Source of the DNA: Thozetella sp. PMI_491
Lineage: Eukaryota > Ascomycota > Sordariomycetes > Chaetosphaeriales > Chaetosphaeriaceae
Length of the DNA stretch: 64,000 nucleotides
Direction of reading: 5' to 3'
Assembly (NCBI GenBank): GCA_021432635.1
Contig: MU270037.1
Span: forward strand, 186,001 to 250,000
Shown piece by piece: positions 35,669 to 48,000 of the stretch. Both the position numbers and the translations under genes were made by a program. The first letter of the stretch is position 1. Every line of letters starts with the position of its first letter. The notes below the pieces were generated by a model that was not told the origin of the DNA, ran no database searches, and saw only the letters and a program-made list of their open reading frames with translations.

Positions 35669-36471
35669 GTCGGACAAGGGAGATTGAAGATGAAAGGAGA
35701 GATACAAGTATAAGAGGGAGAATATATTGTGCAATTCTGGGACAGGACCTGGAGTCTGGGACAAGAATTGGCCCGAGATTGGGAGTGCAAATGGGGCCAT
35801 ATATAGTAGCAGGTTCAGCGCGGCGCAAGAGAACTGCAAAGACAGCTCCGCCCGCGGGACTGCTGCTTAGAAAACGGCGTTCTGGCATGATTTCCAATCC
35901 GCTATGAATCGACGAGTGAACCGACACATTGTCTGGGCGCAGTAGGGATACCAACGCTGGGCTTTGCTCGAGGGGCGCTCTCTGGCCGCTGGGTAACGGG
36001 TACCTTGATCGGGTTAGGGTTCCATCGCTATACTGTGTGTACCTGTGTGTACCTGTGTGGAGCTGCAGCGTGTTTTTGTTTGATTAGGTCCAGGGAAGGG
36101 CAGGGTGTGATAAGTGGGGCCAGCGAGGCGCCGTCCAGCGTATCTCGTAGCAAGCTCACAGGATCTTGGCTCTAGGCTTGGTTAGCGTCGAAGCAAGATG
36201 ACAAATGCCCCGGCCTCCCTTCGACAAAAGTTGCAACTGGTGGGGCCTCTATATACGGAAGTACCTTAGCTCGCAATGGACGGTGCTCGCGCATAGTCTA
36301 AAGGGACCCTTCCCCATCGCAAGCAACTTTGTCCGAACTCTGCACCTTGACCACCACCAAAATTGCTCGCTAGCGATGCCAGTTGCTCTTGCTCAGTAAT
36401 GCGAGTTAGCTCATTATTTTAGCAACACCGAGCCCGGATTTAACGTCACAGAGGCCCGGAACGCCGAAGCG
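35669..36471. other. Divergent promoter region, NmrA-like gene and Zn2Cys6 regulator
   Basis: An 803-nt gap between two start codons. It has a short TGTGTACC tandem repeat near 36033-36058 and one CGG-N4-CCG near 36457, but no repeated palindrome as in the 18.3 kb promoter. Confidence 0.45.
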
Positions 36472-38197
36472 ATGAAGGTGCGAAAAGGGTGTTGGACTTG
36501 TAGAGGTTGGTGTTTACCGGTGCTCGGAAATTTCAACCTCTTCTAACTTAATCGTGCTTGCTCAGGTCGCAAAATCCACTGCGATGGGGGACGTCCCGGC
36601 TGCCAGAAGTGTGCACGGTCCAAGCGAGAGTGCCAAGGCTATGAGCTGCGCCTGTCGTGGCCGAGAGACAACGACAAGAAACGCGCGATCACTGGGACCT
36701 CACCGCCCGCTGCGACGCGTCCGCTCCGGGGGACACATCTCCCCTTCATCAATACTACTTCGCAAGATGTGGAGGTATATCATCAGCTATATCTACGAAT
36801 ACCGCTGCTCCCTCGGCCCCGGTCTCCTCCGGAGCTTTGGAAGCAGCTCCAAGGAACCGTAGGTTTTACAGAACTGCTACAATACTGTAAGCTTAAGACT
36901 GCGATACGGCATCTGGTGGTGTAATAGGCTCACACTAAGTGTCATCGAAAGTTCACGATACAGCCCATCTCTCGTTGGTTACGTTCACTACTAAAGCCTC
37001 GCGGATCCGAGACACCCTGATTCGCATGGCTCTAGTATCGGACTCGGCCTCTGCATCTGCTGTTCTTCACGCCGTGCTTGCTTACTCCTCCCTGCACCGC
37101 ACGGGACTTCACCAGCAAGCAGTGCAGCTCAAGGTATCCACACTCCAATTACTGTCTGCTTCTGTGAGGCAGGGACCGCCGAGCGGGACCGAGGCAGCTC
37201 AACAGGCGGCAGCCTCCATGCTTCTTGGTGCTTTCGAGGTATGTACGATTATCGAAATACATCTGGAAGCCGTGCCTAATATCCGGTTTACAGATCTTGC
37301 TGCCATCGGAGAGCTCGGGAGAGTGGCTTTGGTATGTCCGAGGGGCCATGGACACCCTCCGAGCTGCTCATCTCACAGACCAATCTCACGAAAGTGACAT
37401 CGACTACCTTCTTGATTGGATCTTTTATCATGATGCACTCTCCCGGTTTCCCATGCACCACTGGCGCCACAAGTCACTAGCTTTAGGGATCGCAAGAACC
37501 GCCTCCTCCGAGCCCCGAGGCTTTCAATATCCGACCTTGGTGAAATACAGGCCAGTACGTGCCATAAACCACCCGTGAAGCACCGTGCCAAGGCTGTGCT
37601 GACAGCTACTTGTAGGCCTCACCGTCTCCTATTCCCGAGCACGCAGTTTTGAACCTCCTCTCCGAAATCTGTGACACAGTAGTCGAACCTGGAGACCCCA
37701 GAAGGCACGATATCGAATACCAGAGGCGCTTGAGAACGTTTGAGAGCGAGCTTGGGGCTCTCCCTTTACTACCAGCCTCGACTAAGCCCGATATAGAAAC
37801 GGGTATTGCGGTACAGCTCTACCATACCACAACAAGGATCTATCTTATTCGCGCCTCACAGAGCTCGTGCCAGCCCTACACAAGAATAGAGTCCTTGATA
37901 GAGGAGACATATGCCAGGCACGTATTGGCTTCAAACTGTATTTCCTGTGGCCATTTTTTCCCTCTATTCATTATTGCCTGCGAGGCGCGCACGGAAGAGC
38001 ACCGGAGTGCTATCCTTAGCCTAATTAACAGGAGTGAGAGGGACTCTCGTATTAGGAGCATGAGGGGGCTGAGGAAAGGGATTCAGTCAATATGGGTACA
38101 ACAGGATCTCCACGCGGATGAGGATTTGTTGGTGAATTATCTCGGCGTCCTGAGCGCTGCGATTAGCTCGAGCGAGACCATCCCCTCCTTCGTTTAG
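36472..38197 (+). CDS. Zn2Cys6 transcription factor (Fungal_trans_2 type)
   Basis: Predicted nuclear regulator of 498 residues. Exons 36472-36505, 36566-36886, 36940-37238, 37294-37554 and 37616-38197 sum to 1497 nt with all frames linked. The zinc cluster is canonical and at the very N-terminus, Cys 7, 10, 17, 24, 27 and 34 (C-x2-C-x6-C-x6-C-x2-C-x6-C), spanning the first intron. Downstream the Fungal_trans_2-like helical region shows HDTAHLSLVTF, AASMLLGAFE joined to ILLPSESSGEWLWYVRGA, and a C-terminal helix bundle. It diverges from the NmrA-like gene. No target sites with repeated spacing are visible in the promoter. Confidence 0.9.
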
Positions 38198-39620
38198 TCA
38201 CTCCTAGAGGAGGGCTATTGAAGAGAATAGTTGAGGCACCGTGCCTGGCAAATTCTAATGACTGAGGGTTTCCGCAATATAGTCGGCCGGGAGCTAGGGC
38301 TCTAAACAATCTGAGGATGCTTCCATATCCATTTATATATTAGAAAGACCATGGAGCGGGCTTTCTGGGACCTAGTGTCTGCTCTTATTCACCATTCATT
38401 CATTCCGTTTGGCGCAGGCACATTCTAGGTACTTCAATCTTCCCAGCGTCATCAGCTTTTACAAATCTTGCTGGTATCTTAGAATTTGCATGGCTTGGCT
38501 AATGCGAATGCTTGAAAATGCAGCTATGGAAAAGCCAAGAAACGGAATTTTCGAGTTGGAGGGCTATGCTTAGGTAGCTTCCAGCCGCAATGGGACTACG
38601 CAGCCCCACGGCGAGTTGTTAATCTTTAGCGTCACGCCAGCGAGATCCTCCAAGCCGTTGCCAAGGGAAAGGATGGCCAGGTCATAGCCGGCAAGATACA
38701 GCACCTGTCATAAGGATCAGCAAAGGGTGCTGGTTGGCAAGACGGCGACGCCCACAAGATGAGCGACGGAGAAAAAGCTTTGCCTGCTAGAACCTCCACA
38801 AGGACGCGTGCATAGAATGGTGATGACCTGCCAACCCCGTCTAACCGTGTCAGCATCTTCTAAGAGCTGCAAGGTGCGGTTTCACTAATATACGAATGTC
38901 CAAAAAATATATTTCATTCACTCGGACGATAATCAGAAGGTTAAATGGGATTATGAACCTGTCGAGCATTAGAGTTGAGAGGAACAAAGAGGTTGGGCCT
39001 AGCTTGAGCGCGAGGTGAGGAATACCTCTACACTGCTAAAGGAGAGATCAAGAAATACACTGAGAACGAGAAGTAGCAATATACGGGATCTATCATTATT
39101 TTTTTAAAAATAAATAAATACATAGGTACAGCTCAAGGGCCGCCGGGTCTGTGAAGCTCTTTGTAACGCCCCTTGTCTCGTTCTTAAGACAGCAATAAGA
39201 TAATGAAAATATGAGCGGTCCAATAAGCGTTCCAGATAACTACGAGAAATATAAAGGATTTTGTATTTCACAATGCGACTTGGAAAGTATTTCTTGGTCC
39301 TAGGAAAGTACTGCCAACTAAAGTCAAGGAAGGTCTGGAACTATTTATATCGAATATAAAACTGACTAGATAAACGTACGGCAGTTTGATACAGAGAATG
39401 GACTCACTCTATAGTCAAGCTACTGCATGTTAGTTTGGAAGGGTGATTCTATTCGAGTAATGGTGGTCGGATTACAGTGCAGGTAAGTGTTAGTAGTGTG
39501 TCTATGTACGGTATCAACCTCGTTCTTAAATTTCGAACATCGCTGCTGCTTTCATCTCCTTGTAGGCGTCCCAATCTTGCATTCTGTCGATTATCGGGGA
39601 ATTCCTTCAATGTACGCCAG
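38198..39620. other. Convergent intergenic region
   Basis: About 1.4 kb between two gene ends, AT-rich from about 38.87 to 39.4 kb. Short frames near 38.63-38.86 kb have no recognisable family. Nothing supported. Confidence 0.5.
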
Positions 39621-41797
39621 TTACTTGTCCAGTTCCTTGTTTTCTGTCCTCCCTAGTCGAAACGCGGCTCGCCGTTTCGTCACCCGCGGGGACTTTAATA
39701 AGTTGTCTTCGTCAAAATCGCCGGCATCATTCAGGGTGTCGATCTCTTCAATCTCTTCTTGGATGCTCTCGGGCGGCTCTATCTTGAACACAGCCTGAAT
39801 ATCACCGTGAGGGGAGAAGGCTGTGAAGTTCCAGCTAAAAAAAGCCTTTTGTGTCTCCTGCGTTGACTGGCCCCAGGCGCGACGCCGTTCGAAGAGGCTG
39901 ATGAGAAGCAGCGTAGGGGCATTGACCAACCGGACTGCTGCGACATGGATAGAGTGAAAGATGCGTGGGGTGACTAAGAATTTGAGAGGGAGGAGGATGA
40001 CGAGTGCGAGGATGTTGAAGGGAGGAGGGTAAAGAAAAATGGCGTCGCTTTTGACCCCCTCAAAAGTCAGCACAGCGCGGCGAAACTGGATTTCCGCCGT
40101 CTCATCTGCGATAATTTTCGAAAATGTGTTGGTGAGCATCGCCACAAGGATGGTCAGGAACAGCGTGTTGCCTAGGAATGCGAATGCAATCATGAGCGCT
40201 GGCCCTAGAACAACATGGAAACGAACCGACTCCTGAATCCCCGTCCCGTCGAGCCCGAACCAGATCCACAGAAGCCACTTGCCAACAACCGACCAAGAGA
40301 GCGCACTGTCGGTGCCGTCTGTGGTTATGAGCCACTGCAAGGCCACAATGAAGCCGGTGAAGCACCACGCCGCAAGGAGCGTCAGTAGAATGAAGTCTTT
40401 CATCATAGCGTGTAGCGAAATGAAGACAATATTATCCGGCAGGAGGTTGAACGCAACTCTCGTCAGTAGAATAGGAGCTGCGATACACAAGATGTTCAAT
40501 CCGAGCCCGTTTTGGAACTGGCCGACTGCGACGTCGTAGATGCGCGCGATGACGTACGCCCCAAAGATAGATGTGAACGTTGTGTCTAAGAACGACCACA
40601 AGTTCTGGGCGTGCACCTCCCATCCATGTTCTATGATGGCGGCGAACTTATCCAGGATCCACCCGGCCGTGTACACAACGAAGACAGATTCATAAATTAC
40701 TAGGTTTTCGCTGTTCCGATGTAGCATGGCGAGGATATAGAGGGCAACCAAGACTAAGAATTGGAAGATTTCGATGATGTTTCGTGACCGAGGAACGATA
40801 AGTCGGTAATGGTTGAGGAGAGGCGCCTTGCGAGGGTCGTATATGGAGACGGGGTGAAACTTATAATGGTCCGGAATGATGTCGATGAAAGATAGGGGGG
40901 TATATACCACCTTCCCGAGATACACCGCATTCACTACTCTCTGACAGGCGGATGAGCTGATAAAGACCTTGCTTCTCGTAAGGATGGCCAATTCGAGCGT
41001 TGTAAGTTTTCTCTCGTGCCCTCTCCGACGCTGGGCTGGCCACTGTGGCTGACGGCCGGTGCGTGTGACATCCTCTGGTGCGCCTTGAAAGGGATCAAAA
41101 CCCTCGACAAGGATATTTGCAAGCAGAAGCAGCCCTTTTGATCCGGGGTTCTCTTCGTGAAACCGACGCAAAATGCGGGTTGCGACCAGCTCACATAGGG
41201 CCGCTCGCGCAATGTTAATGCTCTGGTGCACCATGCTAGATTGCTCGCGAAGGAACTGCACCCGGTTGGCCAGGAGGCAGTACACTGCAGAAACCCGTCA
41301 GGAAGGCCGGGGCGAGAATTGCTCGGCCAGTAGAGCCCGCATACCTATGGAGATGTCGGTGGGGTCGTATAGCCTATTGACAAGCGGCCGCACAATCAGA
41401 GAGTTCATTTTCGGTTCTGTCAACTGCTCCATCGTGTAGGGGTCGTCTATCCAAAGGGTTTGGCACGTCAGTCTGGCATGACCATCATAGCAGGACCATG
41501 GCTTGTCTCACCGATCTTGGCGAGAATAAGCGCTCTAACTCTGCAATTCGTCAGTAACGGGCGCTGGAATCAGCCGTTAATCTTCTCCAGTAGAGTTTAT
41601 CCCACTGGTACAGTTAGCTCTTACCGGTGAATGGTCGCAAAGACGGGCAACACAGTCGAGGGAGACGAAACGAAATGATCGTTGTCTCGGCCGAGGCAGT
41701 ATTCTGTCTCTCCATCCGCCTCAGCCATGGCGATGCCTCTTTCGGCGTCATCATCCGCGTCGAACTCATAAGGCGTGAGCTCCATAGAATCTTTCAT
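39621..41797 (-). CDS. Yvc1-like TRP-family vacuolar cation channel
   Basis: Predicted 655-residue membrane channel. Exons 41797-41625, 41540-41512, 41446-41345 and 41284-39621 sum to 1968 nt; a 29-nt microexon lies between introns of 84 and 65 nt. The N-terminal cytosolic part has the family block PYTMEQLTEPKMNSLIVRPL followed by YCLLANRVQFLREQSS. About six to eight hydrophobic helices follow (for example IIEIFQFLVLVALYILAML and DFILLTLLAAWCFTGFIVAL), then a pore-proximal WIWFGLDGTG region and an acidic cytosolic tail with EEIEEID. Yeast Yvc1 releases Ca2+ from the vacuole on osmotic stress, and fungal homologues act in Ca2+ signalling and hyphal growth. Looks intact. Confidence 0.9.
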
Positions 41798-43090
41798 TTT
41801 CAATCGATCCGCAGCGTCACGTATCGCGCTCGCTTTACCACGGCTGCCTCTGATGAGTTTTCAGTCGTTGCCGTCGTCCAAAAAAATTGCTCACCCCGTT
41901 TAGCCAAGAAACTAGAGCCGTTACAGATTTCAGGATCACGTGGACGTGCGGATGTTGCGAGTCTGAGGCTCGAACGGACCCCGTTTTAGCGAGGCCTTGG
42001 CAGGGACAGGACGATTTAGCTAGGAAAGTCCCGAGGGCCTGGCATCGGGTCTTGCCCTCCTTCGACAGTCGGGGGATGGTATTCTCACTGCTAGTTACCT
42101 GGCGGCTCCCTCATAAACTGCCTTTTTATCTTCTCGGCCAAAGCGCAATGCACGGAAAGATGCGTTCAATGCTTGGTCAGGATGCCTACCTGTGGCGTAG
42201 TGGGGTTCAGGGGCCGCCGGGTTTGGGAGAGTCGGGGGCAGTATTCCAAGTTCTTATTCACGTGTCATCCCTCGTGTTTCTTGTCCTTGTAGACACCTAG
42301 GCACTCTGCAGGTCCTTTTCGTGGTATAGCCCCCCCTTTCTGTTTGGGTTCTTGTCTGGACCCCGAGGACCTAGTGGGATTGACAACCTACCTTCGGCGT
42401 CGCTATAGCTCCGCTAGTGGTTGCTTCAACTAGCTCCCAGCCCGTACATCCACTTAAGGAGCGACTCCCCGTTGCTAGGCCGCGATACTTTTCGAGGATA
42501 CCGCCATAGCACTACGAGGCCTCGTATCCGGTCGTACAGAGGCAAGAGCGACACATTGCCGAAAGTACTCTACTGCTAGGATACGTAATCTAAAACAATG
42601 CACGGATCGCCGTGGCTATTGGCTTCGAGTACGGAAATCCGACCAAAGGACAGATGGCTGATACTTGGGAGCTTAGCTTCTCCGTTTTATCTTATGCCAG
42701 ATGCATCTATGCATACTATAATATAGATCATCCTACTTAGGAGGGAGCAATGAGTGGCCCGAATGCTGCGGTATAGGCAAGTGGCCCCGGGACTAGGAGC
42801 AATTTCGAGCTTCGGGCATGCCCAGATGGAGACGATCGCTCTAACTTCAACTTTTAGTCCTATTTTGTCGCAATACCGCCGAATAGTATACCCGCAGTGA
42901 GTGATTTAGTTTGCGGGCAAGTGGGAGCGGCTGCTGGCGAGCGGAGGGGTGTTTGAGGAATGGGACTAGGCCATTCCTAGAGTTGGTCCCATTCGTTCTA
43001 GTTTATGCTGGCCTCTTTCCTTTCGACCATTTATATTCGGCATCGAGACACCTCGCTGTCCGGATATCACTTGTGTGATAGCAGACTAGA
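41798..43090. other. Intergenic, no gene recognised
   Basis: 1.3 kb upstream of the channel gene and of the oxidase remnant. Open frames near 41.9-42.3 kb have no family signal or linked exons. A regulatory role is possible but nothing specific is seen. Confidence 0.5.
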
Positions 43091-44374
43091 CCGAGTTTCC
43101 ATTTGAATATCTACTCGTTTATTCGCCCATCTGCCGTCCCTCAGAATGGATGCCCTTTCGGCATGCGCAGCGGCGCCCACTCAGCCTGGAAAGGAGCCAA
43201 CGGCGTCAAGGAAGGCATCACGGTTGACTTTGGTACACAACTCCACCGCACTGGTTGTAGCCGTGACGACTGGGATGTCGCTGCTGATAAATGATAGCTT
43301 ACTTGAATACCACTACCTATGACAGTGGTAATAAAATTGTCGAAACTCAACCTGGGTCGACATGGGGCGATGTGTATGAGGCCCTGAATCAGTATGGGGT
43401 CTCTGCCATTGGTTTTCAGGCCTCTGTTGTTGGCGTCGGCGGGTTCACAACCGGTGGTAGTGTAAGGATTCTCCTCACGTCATTGTCGCCACCAGGCTGA
43501 TTGATATCATATTCTGGTACTCCTTTCACAGCAACATGCATGGCTTTGCTTGCGATGGAGTGACCAACTTTGAAGTTGTTCTTCCCAATAGGGCCATTGT
43601 CAATGCCAACACTGATGAGAACCAAGATCTCTGGAAGTCCCTTAACGGAGGGCCTGGAAACTTCGGCTTCGTCACCCGGTTCAACCGGGTGGTCCATGAA
43701 TCCAACAGGTTCTGCGGAACTTTCGTCACGTTCGACTTGAAGAGCCGTGATGCGGGTTTCGAAGCCTACCAGCGCGTTTCCGAGAACATGGACAATGACG
43801 ACGCCTCTCAGCTTATCATGTCGTTTCAGTATGCTTCCGGCTAGCGTATGCTGCTCTCCGTCATAGCCAATTCGGACGCTATCCTAGATGCCGCTACCTT
43901 TGACGAATTCCTTTCCATAAAAAGCACGTTTAGTACCACCAGCGAGATCAGTCTGTCATATTGGATCAGATCACAGGCCTTGCCGATGCAGGCAAGTTGG
44001 TGGTCCGCAGCTGCAAGAATCCCGTGAATATCTGCCCTAACATGATCACAGTAGAGAGATTTGTTCTCGTTGCACAGGGGAAGCTGATGTATAGAAACCC
44101 TACAAAGCCGATTCCAGGCGCCACGGCTGATTTTTTTTGCCCTCGGGAAATCTTAGACTTCGCCCATAATGGGAATAGGACGCTGTTCAGCACGAACTTG
44201 AACCCGGCCAATTCATCAGCCAATCCCGTTGGAGGTGCCGCGTTCTCTTTCTTCTGCTCCGACTGGCGGCATACAATCCGTGCGACCGGGAATTTGCGGG
44301 CTCTCCACGCCGTGGCGGAGGTTCTAGCGCCAAGGACGCGCGGTCTTGGATCAATGGCGCTGGGCCATTTCTAA
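43091..44374 (+). pseudogene. FAD-linked oxidase of the berberine bridge enzyme type, decayed
   Basis: Blocks of the FAD_binding_4/BBE family appear in order but in different frames. CPFGMRSGAHSAW corresponds to the conserved RSGGHS region; then come QPGSTWGDVYEALNQYGVSA and VGGFTTGG, MHGFACDGVTNFEVVLPN, and NGGPGNFGFVTRFN. A TAG near 43842 follows FQYASG where coding similarity seems to continue (RMLLSVIANSDAIL), and frame changes occur around 43.29 and 43.5 kb, the second perhaps a small intron. The C-terminal part is hard to align. Intact relatives oxidise alcohols, amines or carbohydrates with bicovalent FAD and are often secreted. I see no usable start or signal peptide, so this is called a broken host gene. 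Confidence 0.75.
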
Positions 44375-45017
44375 TTTATAATGCATAGCGTGGCCGTTCC
44401 CAGCATCTGATCCCCAACATCGACTCACCTTTGGCAAGGCCGTTGGCTCTCTGCCGCCTATCATGCTAGTGTCATCTATGTTTGATGAAGCTACTAGCAC
44501 TCAGTAGTCAGTGCAACGGGGCTTTACGATCCCGAGATCCTTCGACGTCTGGCGACGGGGCGGTGGGTACGCAAGCTACCACTTTATAGGGGGTACGCAG
44601 AGGGCTATGGATGCATTCTTAATTTACGGGACCACGACTTCTGATGAGACTATGCACGAAACTTAGGTTTTCGCATTATTCGGCAGACCTGGACAGTGTT
44701 GAGCGTATGTGCGGCCTTCCATTCAACCTTTAACGAGTTCAGCTTTTCGTATACCTTTGCTGCAAAAATAACTACATTCTATAATATTTATCGCCTCCCC
44801 ATATCGAAAGAATTGAAATCTGGTAGGGGACTGTTTATTCTGTGTGTTTCAAGAAATTTGTCCTTGACGGGCATCGCGTCGAGCCTTACCACAATCTTAG
44901 ATCCCTTCTAGTCGCTTGTAACTAATCTTATCATAGTTTGGGCCTAGTCAATCCTATCCAAATCCCCCCCCCCCCCCCCCCCCCCGGAATAAAAAATTAT
45001 CTCTCACTGCTGTTCTT
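44375..45017. other. Convergent intergenic region
   Basis: Between the oxidase remnant and the 3' end of the WSC oxidase. It contains a long C homopolymer and otherwise nothing recognised. Confidence 0.5.
44964..44985 (+). repeat. C22 homopolymer
   Basis: Twenty-two consecutive C about 30 nt from the stop of the WSC oxidase gene. The true length is uncertain, because such runs are often miscounted in sequencing. Confidence 0.9.
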
Positions 45018-48000
45018 TCAAACTCCAGGAACGGTAAAGTCTGAGTAGTTAGGCCAGTTGCCGATTCTAGCTGGGTCACCTCCTATTCGAATAAACGTTG
45101 CAATAGCCGGGATTCCCCCATCAAGGACAAACATCTGATACCAACCTGGCGGGCATATATGTGCGTTTGGAGGGGCATCGACAGTGCAAGAGGTACCGGA
45201 GCAGGAGAAATTGGGCATCAACGTGCGTGCCCCCATGGAATTACCATGCGTGCTGCCAACTGCCCCAAGGAGGGTAACTGTAATAGGACCGTTTGTTGCT
45301 GGCGTGGTAAGACGGAAAGAGATACCAATCTGCCCATACGACCAATCTTTGTTCGTGATGCTGAATTCAGGTCGAGGCTTTCCAGTAAGGAGATAGGGTG
45401 GTAGGAAAACTTCAACTCGGTATTCCTCGGGGTTCCTCCCATCCAGTGGATCCGAGCCAGATATAAGGACGCGCCCGTCAAGGAGCGTGATTGCTTCATT
45501 ATGGTACATCCGAGCTATAGTCGTATTGGCCATAACTGTGAACCTTGATCCATGCGGCTTGGAAGGATCATATAGCATGGCGTTCAAATTCGGGTTGCTG
45601 CTAAGGCCAAAGCCAGCCCGGCCATGCTGAGCGCCGTTGACGACCAAAAATGTGCCGTCCGGTAGAGGAGCGATGGCAGGCATGACGCGTGGTGATGGCA
45701 TGCGTTCGAGTGTCCAGACCGGGTTGCTCGCCTCCGGAGCGATCGACACACAATTGTCTAGCGCGTTATAGACACCAGGTGTTGCTCCTCCACAAATGAC
45801 AACTTCGATAGGATCGGTGTATGGATACTTTTGTGGCATAAGTACCGCAGTACCCTCGAGGGGATAGGTCCGGCCAGCAGCGGCATTGTTCACAGCACCG
45901 GGGGCGTTAGGGAGCGTCTTGAGGGTTGCGAAGGTTTTCTCATCCAGAATCCTCGCCTCGTTGTAGTACATCACCAAGATGCCACCACCTGGAAGCACAG
46001 AGGCAAAGGGATACAAGTTCCAAGGGTCGGTACGATCCAGCCAGTCCATGTAAAGCGCCCCACCGCCAGTTGCGGGAAGTATCTCAATGTATGGCACGGC
46101 GGCTCCATCGGAGCCAACCTCGCCACCGATAACCAAGACGGACCCGTTGGCCATCATCATGGCACCTGGATACCAGCGACCACGCTGTAGGTTCAACTCG
46201 TCTGCATTCTCCTGCCAATCGTGAGTGCCCCAGACGCCGGGCGAACCATCCGGCCAGTAAAGGCGCAGGCCATACGTCGATTGCCCAGACCATCCACCAA
46301 TTGTCAGCTGCCGGCCAGCCTTGTCGGGGAGAATAATACCAGCGGCGCAGAAAAGATCGGTCTGGACATGCAGAGGACGCCATGCCAAGGCCGAGTTGTT
46401 GGTGACTGAAAGGTCGAGCTCGTACGCACCAGTTTCGTTGCCAGGTCCTGTTCCAAATTTGGACAAAAAAGTGACCTTTCCGGTAATGGATTGCATCGTA
46501 ATGAGGGGGACGGTGACCCCATTGATCAATAGCTGATACTGTCCAGCATCATTGCCTTGAGCAAAGGTCCAGTTGTAAAGAGGTGGGCCTGTCCAAAAGT
46601 ATGTGCTTAGCCGGTTGGAGCCGCCGCAATAGGCTGAGCCGTTGCCCGCGCAGACGACATTGCACTCAGACTCGGGGTGGAACGTAGCGCCCTGAGCTGC
46701 TATATTTGCTGGATCACCACAGTAGCATTCTTGGCCGTATTCGAGGCCGGCGGCTGCGTAGCCATACTGAGCGCAGAGATTGAGGCATTGGTTGGCTGTG
46801 AGGGTGCCGGTGAAGAAGGACTGCCAAAACAGAGTCCTCTTCTGGGTATTATCGTCCACGCAGCCCTGATAAGCCCAAGAGCCGTTTAGGCCGGCAGTCT
46901 GTACTACCGGAGGATTGAGTACAGTAGGAGCTCCGCTGGAGTAGATAGTTAGGCGATCAGCGCCGCCGCACATATCTTTGGAATTGCCGCTGCAAGGAGT
47001 GTTACAGTCAGAGTCCGGCGTTTTCGAATTCCCGAAGTAGATAGCATTGCCGCAGAAGCACTGACTATACCATTCCGTTCCGGAAATGATATAGCCCCTG
47101 GCAACACAAGCTTGGGCGCAGCCTGCATTCGTGAGGTTCTGGCTGTCGGGCAACTGGAACGGTAAGCTGCGGCTCTGAAGGCTATCAACCCAACATCCCT
47201 GAGCCGACCACCCAGCGGGGAAGTCACTGAGGCCGGCTATGGAAGTGGCCAACGTCGAGGTAGAAGGCAAAGTTGATGTTGAGATGGATACCGAAGTGCT
47301 CTTGGTTGTGACACTGGTGATTAGAGTGGTTGAGGAAGAGCCTGGACTAGTGGGCGACGAACTAACAATGGGTACGCTGCTAGAGCTTGGAAGAGTCACC
47401 AGTTCACCACCCCAGACACCCGAATTCGAACCCGGTGCACCAATTGAGGACTTCATGTAGCAGGGAGCGCTGACAGCTGGTAGCCAAGAGAATGCAGAGC
47501 AGCCCAATGTGTTCGAGCACGCCTCCGCGCAGTCTGCATACGTACTGACGTATGTCATGGCGAGGTCGCCTCCAAAGTGATCAATGAAGCATTCCACCAA
47601 AAATGTTTTGCCTCTCAAAGACGTATAAACGGTCCCATTGGAAGAAGGGCACGTGATTGTTACCGTCGGTGTGCCGAGAGGTGCGGTGCTGGATGAGCTC
47701 AATGACGACGTCCCGGTCGTCGATAGTGGTGTTGACTGAGAGGTTGATATAGCAGAGGATGAAGAGCTGACTGAAGAGCTGACTGAAGAGCTGACTGAAG
47801 AGCTGACTGAAGAGCTAGTGCTTGAGGAGCTGCTTATTGAAGAACTGCTTGAAGAGCTACTGACCGAGTAGCTCACTTTCGAAGTGCTGCTACTCGATGA
47901 GCTACTGCCCGAAGAGGTTGCCGCAGTGCTGGTTGACAAAGTCGAAGGTGTACTCAAGCTTCTCGATGAAGCTGCAGTAGATGCGCTGGTTGAGCTGCTG

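Noticed and set aside
38632-38856. 74-codon minus-strand frame
   Set aside because: No motif, no splice partner, isolated in an intergenic region.
41887-42300. 137-codon frame between the channel and oxidase remnant
   Set aside because: No family signal and no linked exons.
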